From Rhizohabitans arisaemae (GTDB taxonomy: Bacteria > Actinomycetota > Actinomycetes > Streptosporangiales > Streptosporangiaceae): 64,000 nucleotides of DNA. The number at the start of each line of letters is the position of its first letter. Within the stretch, counting starts at the first letter, position 1. The DNA is taken from assembly GCF_025996515.1 (NCBI RefSeq), contig NZ_BLRH01000035.1, positions 434,001 through 498,000 on the forward strand, written 5' to 3'. The position numbers and the translations under genes were made by a program. Below are positions 51,234 to 60,628 of the stretch, piece by piece. The notes beneath the pieces are model-generated. The model worked only from the letters and a program-made list of their open reading frames with translations, did no database searches and was not told the origin of the DNA.

Positions 51234-51806
51234 GGGGATCCTTTCAATCGGCACAGGGCGGCTCCGCGGGGGCGGAGAAGGACGTCGCGGGCGTGCGATG
51301 GCAGCACGAAGAGAGGTCGTGGCGACCTCGATCAGGGATTCGCGGGGTCGGACGACCCGGCGAGTACGGCCTCACGACGACGGCGAGGCGGTGCGACGGC
51401 CCTGTGCTGGGGGAGACCAGCGAGCTGATCTGTATCGGGAAGATGTCAAGTTCTTGGGTATTGCATTTTCCTAGCAAAGGGAACGATAGAGCAAAATGTC
51501 CAAGAAAAGTGATCGATGCCCGAATTAATGGTAGATCTTCTGGTGCGTCGGTAAAGGTGGTCTTGGTAGGCAGGCGTCAGCCGTGCCCCGTACGTATCAG
51601 CAGTGTCCCTATGGCACTCAAGTGACGCTGAAACCAGCTTTATTCGGCAATCTCCTCTTTATCCAGAGAATCGGCGCGTCGCGGGACCAGGTGGGTATCA
51701 CTTCGTCCCGGCCCCGCCCGCCAACCCCTTGAGGTGCCGGCACAACCGCCCGCGGAGTCCCGCGGGAAAAAGACAGTGCCGTCCGTATTCGACAAGGGGC
51801 CCGCGC
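51234..51806. other. Divergent intergenic region
   Basis: 573 bases between the second RlpA-like gene (minus) and the M20 gene (plus). Several short hairpins occur: GAGGTC/GACCTC at 51313-51329, GGGTC/GACCC at 51345-51358, and CCCGCGG/CCGCGGG at 51749-51766. Bases 51430-51560 are AT-richer. The c-di-AMP riboswitch consensus was looked for upstream of the wall gene and not found. No gene is supported. Confidence 0.4.
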
Positions 51807-53150
51807 ATGACGCCCGCAGAGATCTGCTCAGACCTGATCCGCCTCGACACCAGCAACCACGGCGACGGGCGCGGACCCGGCGAACGCACCGCGGCCGAGT
51901 ACGTCGCCACCCTGCTCAGCGACGCCGGGATCGAGCCCGTCGTGTTCGAGTCGGCGCCCCGCCGTACCAGCGTCGTCGCCAGAATCCCCGGCGACTCGCC
52001 CGACGCGCTGCTCGTCCACGGCCACCTCGACGTCGTCCCCGCCGACCCCGGCGAGTGGCGGGTCTACCCGTTCTCCGGGGAAGTCCAGGACGGCTGCGTC
52101 TGGGGGCGCGGCGCCGTCGACATGAAAGGCACCTGCGCGATGACGCTCGCCCTGATCCGGCGGTGGGCGGCCGAGGGGGTGCGCCCGCGGCGGGACCTCG
52201 TCCTGGCGTTCCTCGCCGACGAGGAGGCGACCGGCGAGTACGGCGCCCGGCACGCCGTCGTCCACCGCAGGGAGCTCTTCGACGGCTGCACCGAGGCGAT
52301 CGGCGAATCCGGCGGCTACAGCGTCCACGTCAACGACGACCTGCGGATCTATCCGGTCGCGGTGGGGGAGCGCGGCACCGCCTGGATGAAACTCACCGCC
52401 CACGGCGTCGCCGGCCACGGATCCAGGCCCGCCGTCGACAACCCCGTCGCCAGCCTGGTGGAGGCGATCGTCCGGCTCGCCGCCCACACCTGGCCCGTAC
52501 GGCTCACACCCGGAGTGGAGGAGCTGCTCACCCGGCTGGAGGACGCCCTCGGCACCGTCATCGACCGCGACCGGCTCGACGCCGAAGCGGCCCGGCTCGG
52601 CGCCGTCGGCACCCTGTTCCGCGGCACCATCCGCAACTCCGCCAACCCCACCATGCTCGAAGCCGGCTACAAGGTGAACGTCGTCCCCAGCACCGCGCAC
52701 GCCTACGTCGACGGCCGGTTCCTCCCGGGCCTGCGCGAGGAGTTCCTGGCCACCGTCGACCGGCTCCTCGGACCCAAGGTGACCAGGGAGTTCATCTCCT
52801 TCGAAGACGGCGTCTCCGTACCGACCGGCGGCGGCCTCCTCCCCGAACTCTGCGACGCGCTCCGGGCCGAGGACCCCCAGGCCAAGCCCGTGCCGTACAT
52901 CATGTCCGGCGGCACCGACGCCAAGTCCTTCGCCGGGATCGGCATCCGCGGGTACGGCTTCGCGCCGCTCATGCTCACCGAGAACCTCAACTACACCGGC
53001 ATGTTCCACGGCGTGGACGAACGCGTCCCCGTCGACGGCCTGGAGTTCGGCGTCCGCGTCCTCGACCGCCTCCTGCGCTCCCGCGCCCTCACCGCCACGA
53101 TCCCCGAACAGGGCGTCTCCGCCGACCAACTCGTTCCAGGAGCGTCCTGA
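51807..53150 (+). CDS. M20-family metallopeptidase
   Basis: The protein has 447 residues from ATG 51807; the frame further upstream is not conserved. Metal ligands and catalytic residues are in place: VHGHLDVVP (His and Asp), GRGAVDMKG (bridging Asp), ADEEATGEYG (catalytic Glu and ligand Glu), GESGGYSV, and the C-terminal MFHGVDERV His. The dimerisation insert covers about residues 190-310. It is a cytoplasmic dipeptidase or deacylase of the ArgE/DapE/CPG2 group; the exact substrate cannot be told from sequence. Confidence 0.9.
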   Translation: MTPAEICSDLIRLDTSNHGDGRGPGERTAAEYVATLLSDAGIEPVVFESAPRRTSVVARIPGDSPDALLVHGHLDVVPADPGEWRVYPFSGEVQDGCVWGRGAVDMKGTCAMTLALIRRWAAEGVRPRRDLVLAFLADEEATGEYGARHAVVHRRELFDGCTEAIGESGGYSVHVNDDLRIYPVAVGERGTAWMKLTAHGVAGHGSRPAVDNPVASLVEAIVRLAAHTWPVRLTPGVEELLTRLEDALGTVIDRDRLDAEAARLGAVGTLFRGTIRNSANPTMLEAGYKVNVVPSTAHAYVDGRFLPGLREEFLATVDRLLGPKVTREFISFEDGVSVPTGGGLLPELCDALRAEDPQAKPVPYIMSGGTDAKSFAGIGIRGYGFAPLMLTENLNYTGMFHGVDERVPVDGLEFGVRVLDRLLRSRALTATIPEQGVSADQLVPGAS

Positions 53151-53570
53151 CGGCCTCGGAGGCGCCGTACGGGACATGGTTCCGGCGTTTGGCGTCCAGC
53201 TGCGCGCGGGTTCTCCGGACAGCCGGAGCCTTCCGCCGAATCGGTGTCGGGGGTTCGGTCGTCGCCGGGTACGGCCCTGGGCGACTCACACCGACCGCTC
53301 CGCCTCGGAATCCGCGAGCACCGAGCGGAGTTGCTTGGCGATCTCCCGCGCAGCGGCGGCCTTTCGCCGTCGGGGGTACGGACACCAGGCGGCTTTCGTG
53401 CCGCTGTCCGGGTGGGGGATGCCATCGGGGACCGGCTCGGCTCAGCCCGTACGGCCGTTGTCGGGTGATCGTTGTGTTGTCCGCACCCTTTGGGGTGCAC
53501 ACGCCGCAACGATCACCTGGACTTGTCCTGTGGGGAGGTGCCCACGACGGTCGCGCTGACGTGTGGTTTG
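53151..53570. other. Convergent intergenic region
   Basis: 420 bases between the M20 gene and the facing methyltransferase gene. They hold palindromic element copy B (53466-53515). No supported coding frame was found. Confidence 0.5.
53466..53515. repeat. 50-bp palindromic element, copy B
   Basis: It starts TGATCGTTG and ends CAACGATCA, with a GCACCC-TTT-GGGGTGC core. It aligns with the reverse complement of copy A (21963-22012) over the whole 50 bases. It lies between convergent genes, so a bidirectional terminator role is likely. Confidence 0.65.
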
Positions 53571-54365
53571 TCAGACCTTGCGGCCGACACCCGCGACGAC
53601 CTGCAGCATCGTCTCCGGGGTCTCCTCGTCCGACCACCAGTCCTGGACGTTCACCACACCCGGCGGAAGCACCTCAAGCCCGTCGAAGAACCGCTCGATC
53701 TCGGACTTGAGGCGGAAACACATCGGTGCCGCGGAGTACTTGGAGATCTCCTCCAGTTTGGCCTTCGCGCCGGGGTCGCTGGTGTCGGTGCAGAACTGGG
53801 AGATGAGGAGGTGGCTGCCGGGCGCGAGACGGTCGCGGTAGTTCGCGACCAGCCCGGCCGGGTCCTCCTCGTCGGTGATCAGGTGGAAGAGGCCTGCGAA
53901 GATCACCAAGGCAGGCTCGTCGAGGTTGACGAGCGCCCGGACCTGCGGATTGGCGAAGAACCCGTCCGGGTCGCGTACGTCGGCCTGGATGCAGGCGACG
54001 CCGTCCGCGTCCATCAGGGCGTTGTTGTGGATCAGTACGATCGGGTCGCTGTCGGAGTAGACCACCCGGGCGTCGGGGTGGACGGCCTTGACCGTGTCGT
54101 GCACGCTCGGCGAGGTCGGAATCCCGGCGCCGATGTCGAGGAACTGCTTGATGCCCTGGCGCGCGCACATCTCAGCCACGCGGAGCAGGAAGTTGCGCTG
54201 CGCCTTGCCGAGGACCGGGAGATCGGGGGCGAGGGCCATCACCTGACCTGCGCCGACCCGGTCGATCTCGTAGTTGACGTCTCCCCCGAGCACGTAGTTG
54301 TAGGCGCGGGCGTGACTCATCTGGGTAGCGTCGATACCTTCGGGCACTACCTGCGATTCACTCAT
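53571..54365 (-). CDS. DUF574 (Methyltransf_19) SAM-dependent methyltransferase
   Basis: The protein has 264 residues from ATG 54365, with AGGAGACC directly upstream. The N-terminal HARAYNYVLGGDVNYE block and FLDIGAGIPT (SAM-binding, about residues 90-99) are diagnostic of this actinomycete-specific family, as is VVYSDSDPIVL. Actinomycetes carry many paralogues, and none that I know of has a firmly assigned substrate. Confidence 0.92.
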   Translation of the reverse strand: MSESQVVPEGIDATQMSHARAYNYVLGGDVNYEIDRVGAGQVMALAPDLPVLGKAQRNFLLRVAEMCARQGIKQFLDIGAGIPTSPSVHDTVKAVHPDARVVYSDSDPIVLIHNNALMDADGVACIQADVRDPDGFFANPQVRALVNLDEPALVIFAGLFHLITDEEDPAGLVANYRDRLAPGSHLLISQFCTDTSDPGAKAKLEEISKYSAAPMCFRLKSEIERFFDGLEVLPPGVVNVQDWWSDEETPETMLQVVAGVGRKV

Positions 54366-54720
54366 TGGTCTCCTGTGCTCGTTTCATGTCGCGTGGCCGC
54401 CCCCGAGGCCGGGCGGGCGTCGTTGCCCACCGATAGCTTCATATCTTGTCGCGAGAAGGATCTATAGACATCTCATGACTTTTGATGACATCGTCATGTT
54501 TGGTGGATAGAGCTCGTCAATCTCAGAGTTTGATGTGAATTATCACGCTCCAGGACTTCGGGGTCTTGTGGGCTATTTGTAGTGATATATCCGAATTCAT
54601 GGAGTGGGTGACGCCGGGCTGGAATCCGAGTCCACCCGATCGACGGGCAACCTGGAGCCCAGATATTTACCGCCCGGGTAAAGTTGTAGTGGTGGGTAGG
54701 GTTGGCGAACACCGCGTGAT
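54366..54720. other. Divergent intergenic region with a small palindrome
   Basis: 355 bases, AT-richer than average at 54435-54560. TTTACC and GGTAAA form a palindrome at 54666-54682, 38 bases before the DUF1023 gene's start, and could be an operator. No gene was seen. Confidence 0.35.
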
Positions 54721-56457
54721 GTGCCACTGTCGTCACTCGTGGATACCGGGGTGGGATCCGCACGAGCAGAAGAGCAAGCGCTCAGCCGGATTATTCGCAT
54801 AGCAACGGACGCGCACCGTCTCCTCGACGGACCGTTGACGTCGATGAGGGGCCTGACCTGGGTCGGAGGCGGCGCCGACCGATTCTCCGACGAACTCGCG
54901 CATGTACGGCGCAATCTCCAACAGGCACTGGGAGAGGCCGTGGAAAGCGTCACCGCCCGAGTCAGGCAGCTCGGCGGGCATGCCCCCGCGCCCCCGCCGC
55001 TGCAAACCCAGGTCGCCGTGGCGGGAGTCAGACCCGGATCGTTCACCGGCATCAACCCGGCAAGGTTGGAGCACCTGATCGCCGACCTTCGGCGGGCCGG
55101 CGAAGGGCTCACCCAAGCCGGCTCCCGGCTCTACGGCGAACTCAACGCCATCTGCGTCCCCGCAGAACCCGGCCAGAGAGTCGGCAAAACCGGGGAGTGG
55201 GCCGGAACCCAGGTAACAGACCTGACCCGGCGCCTCGACTCGATCCGCCGAACCGGCCCCAACCTCCCGTTCAACGCGGCCATGACCGGCTACGGCCTCT
55301 TCGGCGACCACGCCCCCGACCCAGCCAACGCCGCCAAGGTTCTGGGGTGGGCACAGGCAGGGAACAAGGATGCGTTCACCGAGCTTCTGAGAATCCAGGA
55401 ACGCGGTACCTCCCCGGGCCTGGCGGCACGGGTCAACATCTGGTGGCTCACCCTGGACGAGAACACCCGGGCCGCACTATTGGCGAGCAACCCCGCCGGT
55501 ATTGGCAGGCTCAACGGAATCCCGTCCGGAGTCCGCGACACCGCCAACCGCACCGTCCTGGCCCAGCGCAAGGACGCCGCCCGCCAAGCGTTGAACGACA
55601 TCCTGTCCCGAAGACCAGAGGGCTGGAAGGAACAGGCCGAGGAGCAGTCGAGGATCCTCAAACGGATCGGCCAAGTGGAACGGGGACTCGCCGCGGGTGG
55701 AACCAACGGTCGCCCTGCCGCACTATTGCTCGCTTTCGACCCTGGCGGCCCCGTGGGCCGAGCGGTGATCTCCTACGGCAACCCCGACACCGCAGAACAC
55801 GTGGTTGCCTACGTCCCGGGTCTCAGCACAAATCTCGACGGGGCAGCCGGTGACTTCCAAAGGGCTTGGAAGCTTCTGGATCGTACACAGCCGTATTCGA
55901 AGTCCGTTGCCTCGATTGCTTGGCTTGGATACGACGCCCCGCAATTATCAGCAGATGTTCTTATCAAGGGTAAGTCGGTGGCAGCTGACGATGTGGCTGA
56001 TCGAGGAGCACTCATATTGGCGGCTTTCGCAGATGGTCTAAAGGCAACGCATCGTGGCGATGGGGATTCGCACATGACTGTGTTAGGGCATAGCTATGGT
56101 TCGCTTGTCACGGGGAAGGCAGCTGTGCTTCGGCCGGGAAGTTTTGCTGATCGGCTCATATTTGTGGGAAGTCCTGGGGTGGGTGTTGGCCACGCGGCAG
56201 AGCTGAGAATCGCCCCTAAGAATGTATGGGTAGGGGAGGCGCTATTCGATCCTGTAGCCGACCTCGGCAGGTTTGGTGAAGATCCGGGCAAGGTCGAGTT
56301 TGGCGCTCGTCCGTTCCCAGTGGAGCCTGGGCCGCTGTCAAGTGCTCACTCAAGTTACTGGGATCAAAACTCCACTTCACTGAGAACAATGGCTAAGATA
56401 GTGACGAACCATGAAGATCTTGCCGACTTTCCTGTTCATGATCCCTCGGCTCGCTGA
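54721..56457 (+). CDS. WXG100-like / DUF1023 alpha/beta-hydrolase protein
   Basis: The protein has 578 residues from GTG 54721; the ribosome site is weak. Residues 1-170 form two helical WXG100-like hairpins, with VGGGADRF near residue 50. The DUF1023 hydrolase covers about residues 335-560, with VAYVPGLSTNL, the nucleophile elbow LGHSYGSLVTG and the late SSAHSSYWD His. This architecture is common in actinomycetes and linked to type VII-like export of effector hydrolases. The last third is lower in GC than the first two thirds. A lipoprotein gene follows. Confidence 0.8.
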   Translation: MPLSSLVDTGVGSARAEEQALSRIIRIATDAHRLLDGPLTSMRGLTWVGGGADRFSDELAHVRRNLQQALGEAVESVTARVRQLGGHAPAPPPLQTQVAVAGVRPGSFTGINPARLEHLIADLRRAGEGLTQAGSRLYGELNAICVPAEPGQRVGKTGEWAGTQVTDLTRRLDSIRRTGPNLPFNAAMTGYGLFGDHAPDPANAAKVLGWAQAGNKDAFTELLRIQERGTSPGLAARVNIWWLTLDENTRAALLASNPAGIGRLNGIPSGVRDTANRTVLAQRKDAARQALNDILSRRPEGWKEQAEEQSRILKRIGQVERGLAAGGTNGRPAALLLAFDPGGPVGRAVISYGNPDTAEHVVAYVPGLSTNLDGAAGDFQRAWKLLDRTQPYSKSVASIAWLGYDAPQLSADVLIKGKSVAADDVADRGALILAAFADGLKATHRGDGDSHMTVLGHSYGSLVTGKAAVLRPGSFADRLIFVGSPGVGVGHAAELRIAPKNVWVGEALFDPVADLGRFGEDPGKVEFGARPFPVEPGPLSSAHSSYWDQNSTSLRTMAKIVTNHEDLADFPVHDPSAR

Positions 56458-56562
56458 GCAAGGCCGAGGGACGGTCCGCTATGGACGTAGCCCGTGTCCG
56501 ACCTGGTGTGGCGTGTCCGAAGAATCCAGTAGTTGTCAGGGAAGTGGCCAAGGGGTCTGTCT

Positions 56563-57087
56563 ATGCCTAGATCACTGAGAACGGTCCTCGCGGTGGCTAT
56601 GCTCTCCATACTGGTGAGTTGTGGGTTTGGGGGAATATCGATGCGGCGCAGTGAAAAGCCTACAATCACACAGGAACAAGCCATTGCCCGATTGGAGCAA
56701 TTGGTTGCTGAGGCAGTCGCGAACATCGATCCCAAACCACGCTTGGAGTTGTTCGAACCCTCGCTAACACCTGGGAATTGTCTAGATCCGATGGATGGGG
56801 GATCGGAAGACAGATTGGTTCTGTCGCGGGCATACTGGTTGCGTGGAATATCGAAAGATGGAGTGGTTGAGATTGCCGGTCAGGTAAAGCGCAACTGGGA
56901 GCAGAAGGGGTATCGGATTAAGTCGACGGGTTTCGACTCCAATAAGCCGGATATCAGTGGTTTCAGTGTTCCTGATGATTTCATTCTGTTGCTTGAACGG
57001 ACAGAGGAAGGCGGTCTGTATCTCGGCGTCACATCCACTTGTATCTGGCCTAACGGGACTCCCGAGCCGAGTTCCGAGTCCAAGTGA
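56563..57087 (+). CDS. Small lipoprotein of unknown function
   Basis: The protein has 174 residues from ATG 56563, with AAGGGG upstream. The signal peptide ends in a lipobox LVSC with Cys20. The mature part (about 150 residues) is polar, with three Cys residues including the lipid-modified one. Genes of this kind often follow DUF1023 hydrolase genes in Streptosporangiaceae-like genomes and may encode an immunity or inhibitor protein; that role is inferred from position. Base composition is low in GC for the window. Confidence 0.65.
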   Translation: MPRSLRTVLAVAMLSILVSCGFGGISMRRSEKPTITQEQAIARLEQLVAEAVANIDPKPRLELFEPSLTPGNCLDPMDGGSEDRLVLSRAYWLRGISKDGVVEIAGQVKRNWEQKGYRIKSTGFDSNKPDISGFSVPDDFILLLERTEEGGLYLGVTSTCIWPNGTPEPSSESK

Positions 57088-57325
57088 CCAGCCCCGCAAA
57101 TGGTTCAGAGCACCCTGTGTCGGTGAACAACCGCTTGGGCTCCACGAAGATCGGCAGCGACCCTGTCTACCTAGGCCGACGGATCCCAACGTGGTCAGGG
57201 CATCCAGCGGCACGCCGTACCGAACCGATATCCAGCACCTCGCTCGGCCGGTCGAGCCCGTGTTCGGGAGCGAGATCCTATTGGTTACCGATGTCGTGGG
57301 AGATCCTGGTACAGTTGCCGACGTC

Positions 57326-57399
57326 GCGCCGCTAGCTCAGTCGGTCAGAGCAGCTGACTCTTAATCAGCGGGTCCGGGGTTCGAGTCCCTGGCGGCGCA
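57326..57399 (+). tRNA. tRNA-Lys (anticodon CTT), second copy
   Basis: This is a 74-base cloverleaf with acceptor GCGCCGC/GCGGCGC, anticodon stem GCTGA/TCAGC, anticodon CTT at 57360-57362 and T loop TTCGAGT. It differs from the copy at 20905-20978 at only a few positions in the acceptor and D arm. The 3' CCA is not encoded. Confidence 0.95.
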
Positions 57400-57843
57400 C
57401 TCATAATCAGGCTGCTGAACTGCGAGAACTCGTAGGACAGCGGCCTTTTGGTTTTTGTTCCGTGTCCCGCGCTCACGCATGCAGGTCTTGCAGATCGGTC
57501 GTATCGCCGCTCCGGCAAATGTGCTGAGCGTGTTGTGCCGGTGCGGACCTTAACCCGTTACGGGTGGGAGATCACACACGGGCTGTCCGGCGTGAAGTCG
57601 GCTGGTCGAGGGCTTCGTCATACCGCGAGTTCCGGCCATCCAGAAGCTTGAAGATCAAAAGCGTTCTGATCACTTCGGCTGGTGCCGGGACACGTGTCCT
57701 CCTCGTCACCGAGGGCTCGGCCAGGCTAGACCACTGGTCCAAATTGTGGACCAGTGGCCTTGTCCAGTGGTCCACAATGCGCTAGTTTCGCAGTCCGCGG
57801 GTCGAACCCGCTTTCCACCCCTGAGATCAAAGGTGGTCCAGTT
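57400..57843. other. Intergenic region between tRNA-Lys and the sugar operon
   Basis: 444 bases without a gene. The only clear content is the operator/promoter block at 57731-57788. The composition up to 57700 is mixed; a tRNA-adjacent insertion scar was looked for and not found. Confidence 0.45.
57731..57788 (+). promoter_or_regulatory. Palindromic operator and promoter of the amino-sugar operon
   Basis: CCACTGGTCCA and TGGACCAGTGG are exact reverse complements with a 5-base AATTG spacer (57731-57757). A third half-site, AGTGGTCCACAAT, lies at 57766-57778, and TGGTCCA recurs at 57834-57840. The candidate promoter TTGTCC (57760-57765), 17-base spacer, TAGTTT (57783-57788) sits between and within these sites. 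The half-sites resemble those of DasR-like GntR regulators (ACTGGTC...GACCAGT). The GntR gene in the operon is the likely binder. Confidence 0.65.
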
Positions 57844-58932
57844 GTGAGATGGAACACCCATGTCGCCGCAATCGCGGTGATCGCGACCATGACCGTTCTC
57901 GTCAGTGGCTGCACGTCCTCCACGGAGGGCTCCGCGGAAGCCACGAAGGTCGCGCTCCTCCTGCCCGAGAACCAGACCGCACGCTGGGAGCAGCGGGACA
58001 AACCCGCGTTCGAGGCGGAGCTCGCCAAGGCGTGCCCCACGTGCGAACTCCTGTACTTCAACGCTGGCGGCGACGCCGCCAAGCAACTGAGCCAGGTCGA
58101 ATCGGCGCTGACCGAAGGCGCGGACCTGCTCGTGATCACGCCCGTCGATTCGACGGCGTCCGCGCCCATGGTCGCCCTGGCCGACGCGCAGAAAGTCCCC
58201 GTCGTCAGCTACGGCCGCGTGATCAACGACGGTGGAGCCGACTTCGCCGTCCGCTTCGACAATGTGGAACAGGGCCGTGTCGGCGCTCGCGCGCTCGTCG
58301 ACAAACTCGCCGCCGACGGCGTTAAGGGCGGCAACGTGGTCATGATCAACGGCGATGCGCGCGACTCGGTGGTCGGCCTCATGAAACAGGGGGCGCGCGC
58401 CGCCCTCCAATCCGGCTACACGATCGCCGCGGAGTTTGACACCCCGGATTGGTCGGCGGAGAACGCGCAGCGGCAGATGCAGCAGTCGATCACCAAACTC
58501 GGGCTCGACGGCATCGTCGGGGTGTACGTCGCCAACGACGGCATGGCCGCCGGCGTCATCGCCGCGCTCAAGGGAGTCGGCGCCGACCCGATTCCTCCCG
58601 TGACGGGACTCGACGCGCAGCTCGACGCCGTACAGCGCATCGTGGCCGGTGATCAGTACGCGTCGGTCTTCCTCGACATCGAGGAGCAGGCTCGGATCAC
58701 GGCGAAGATCGCATCGGCCATGGTGCGCGGCGAAGCGGTTCCCGCGGCGCTCCAGAACGGCACAACCGACGACGGGTCGCACAAGGTCCCCTCGTTCCTG
58801 CAGGTGCCCGTGCCGGTCACGGTCACCGACATCCAGAAGGTGCTCATCGACAGCGGCTACCTGAAGGTGGAAGAGATCTGCACGAGCGAGTACAAGGCGG
58901 CGTGCGACAAGGCGGGGCTGCGCCAACCATGA
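57844..58932 (+). CDS. CUT2 (RbsB-like) sugar-binding lipoprotein
   Basis: The protein has 362 residues from GTG 57844, with AAAGGTGG upstream. The lipobox LVSGC places the lipid on Cys23. The body is a type I periplasmic-binding fold: KVALLLPENQTARWEQRDKP, the LVITPVDSTAS turn, NGDARDS and VYVANDGMAAG match the RbsB/XylF/ChvE group. It captures a sugar outside the membrane for the ABC channel encoded downstream. Its stop overlaps the ROK gene's start (ATGA). Confidence 0.88.
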   Translation: MRWNTHVAAIAVIATMTVLVSGCTSSTEGSAEATKVALLLPENQTARWEQRDKPAFEAELAKACPTCELLYFNAGGDAAKQLSQVESALTEGADLLVITPVDSTASAPMVALADAQKVPVVSYGRVINDGGADFAVRFDNVEQGRVGARALVDKLAADGVKGGNVVMINGDARDSVVGLMKQGARAALQSGYTIAAEFDTPDWSAENAQRQMQQSITKLGLDGIVGVYVANDGMAAGVIAALKGVGADPIPPVTGLDAQLDAVQRIVAGDQYASVFLDIEEQARITAKIASAMVRGEAVPAALQNGTTDDGSHKVPSFLQVPVPVTVTDIQKVLIDSGYLKVEEICTSEYKAACDKAGLRQP

Positions 58933-59831
58933 CGCCCAAGGCTTCTCCGGTGATCTCGATCGATCTGGGCGGCACAACGGTGCGCGGTGCCCTCGTCGCC
59001 TTCGACGGCACACTCCTCCAATCAATCAAGCAACCCCACCAGGCTGGCAACGCCCCCAGCCAAGTGCTCGCGATCATGCGGCAACTCGCCGCCGAGGGAA
59101 CGGCGCGCCAGGCCGTCGTCGGCTTGCCGGGCCGGGTCGACCGGTCGACCGGCACCCTCGAATTCGCCACGCAGAACCTCCCCGGAACCGACTTCAGCGG
59201 TCTCTCGGCGTCGCGACTCACCACCGAAACCGGTCTCGTCGTCGAACTCGCGAACGACGCCGAGCTGGCGGTTCTCGGCGAAGCGGCCTTCGGTGCGGGT
59301 AGCCGCCACGGCACCACCGCCTATCTGACCTTCTCGACCGGTGTCGGTGCCGCCGCGGCGGCAGGCGGCCGGATACTCGCCGGTTCGATGACCGGATACC
59401 AGATCGGGCAGTTCCCGGTGCTGGGGACCGCACGCCCGATCCTCAACGAACTCAGCTCGGCGTGGCGCATCCGCCTCCTCGACGAGGAGACCGGAACCCG
59501 GGCATCCGACATCCAAACGGTGATCGAGCGAGCCGACTCCGGTGAGCCGGCTGCGGTCCGTACCTGGGCGGATGTCGTGGACGGAGCGGCCGCCGCAGCC
59601 CTCTTGATGTGTCTCACCTGCTCGCCCGACGTACTCGTCATCGGTGGCGGGATCGCGCGCGGCGGCGGCGAACGCCTGCTCGCCGCAGTGCGGGAGCGCG
59701 TCGACCGGGACGCAGGCGCCCGCCTCGGTCTCCGGACCGAGGTACGGGCCGCGGCGCTGGGTGACGACGCCGGCCTTACCGGCGGAGCAGCCTGGTACGA
59801 GGCCCGGACCGCGATGGGTGCCCGGACATGA
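58929..59831 (+). CDS. ROK-family sugar kinase
   Basis: The protein has 300 residues. DLGGTTVRGAL is the phosphate-1 motif, ELANDAELAVLGEA carries the catalytic Asp, and TFSTGVGAA is phosphate-2. The ROK zinc motif (CxCGxxGCxE) and the ExGH block before it are absent; the position reads YQIGQF. Such shortened ROK kinases exist in some amino-sugar operons. The likely substrate is an N-acetylated amino sugar imported by the neighbouring ABC system. Confidence 0.85.
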   Translation: MTPKASPVISIDLGGTTVRGALVAFDGTLLQSIKQPHQAGNAPSQVLAIMRQLAAEGTARQAVVGLPGRVDRSTGTLEFATQNLPGTDFSGLSASRLTTETGLVVELANDAELAVLGEAAFGAGSRHGTTAYLTFSTGVGAAAAAGGRILAGSMTGYQIGQFPVLGTARPILNELSSAWRIRLLDEETGTRASDIQTVIERADSGEPAAVRTWADVVDGAAAAALLMCLTCSPDVLVIGGGIARGGGERLLAAVRERVDRDAGARLGLRTEVRAAALGDDAGLTGGAAWYEARTAMGART

Positions 59832-60628
59832 CGACCACCGCGGGCGTCGTCCCGACTCTCGAACTGGACGGCATCAGCAAGTCGTTCGGTGCCGTCCGCG
59901 CGCTCACCGACGTCTCCATGCGGGTGGGCACGGGTGAAGTCGTCGCCTTGGTCGGCGACAACGGCGCGGGCAAGTCGACGCTGATCAAAACGATCGCCGG
60001 AACGCATGTCCGGGACTCCGGCACCATGTCGTTCGAAGGCGTCGTGGTGCATCCGCGCACCCCGAAGGAGTCCGTACGGCTCGGTATCGCGACCGTTTAT
60101 CAGGACCTCGCACTCTGCGACAACCTCGATGTGGTGGCGAACCTCTTCCTCGGCCGGGAGCCGTCGAAACTCACGGTGCTGAACAGCCTCGACATGGAGA
60201 AGACGGCCCTCGAACTGCTTTCGCGCCTCTCCGTGAAGATCAAGGATGTGCGCGCCGCCGTCGGATCGCTCTCGGGCGGCCAGCGGCAATGCGTGGCGAT
60301 CGCCCGGTCCCTCATCGGCTCGCCGCGGCTCGTCGTCCTCGACGAACCCACCGCGGCGCTCGGCGTCGAGCAGACCGCCGAGGTGCTCGCCTTGATCGAT
60401 CGCCTGCGGGACGACGGGCACGCCGTACTCATGGTGAGTCACAATCTCGCCGACGTGTTCGACGTCGCCGATCGGATCGTCTGCCTGCGCCTCGGGAGGG
60501 TCGTCGCGGAGTTCCGCGTCGAGGAGGCCACGGAGGACGCGGTCGTCGCCGCCATCACGGGGGCGACCGACAGCCAGGCGCACCGGCGCCGTGCACAGCG
60601 GGCCGCGAAGACGGGGGAGAGCCGATGA
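59828..60628 (+). CDS. CUT2 sugar ABC transporter ATPase (single-domain)
   Basis: The protein has 266 residues with one nucleotide-binding domain: Walker A GDNGAGKST, signature LSGGQRQ and Walker B LVVLDEPT. Classical RbsA has two such domains, so this one would act as a homodimer like XylG-type short subunits. Its start overlaps the ROK stop, and its stop overlaps the permease start. Confidence 0.9.
   Translation: MTTTAGVVPTLELDGISKSFGAVRALTDVSMRVGTGEVVALVGDNGAGKSTLIKTIAGTHVRDSGTMSFEGVVVHPRTPKESVRLGIATVYQDLALCDNLDVVANLFLGREPSKLTVLNSLDMEKTALELLSRLSVKIKDVRAAVGSLSGGQRQCVAIARSLIGSPRLVVLDEPTAALGVEQTAEVLALIDRLRDDGHAVLMVSHNLADVFDVADRIVCLRLGRVVAEFRVEEATEDAVVAAITGATDSQAHRRRAQRAAKTGESR

Noticed and set aside
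57400-57730. Integrative element attached to tRNA-Lys
   Set aside because: No integrase gene, no repeated tRNA 3' end and no att-like direct repeat was seen nearby.
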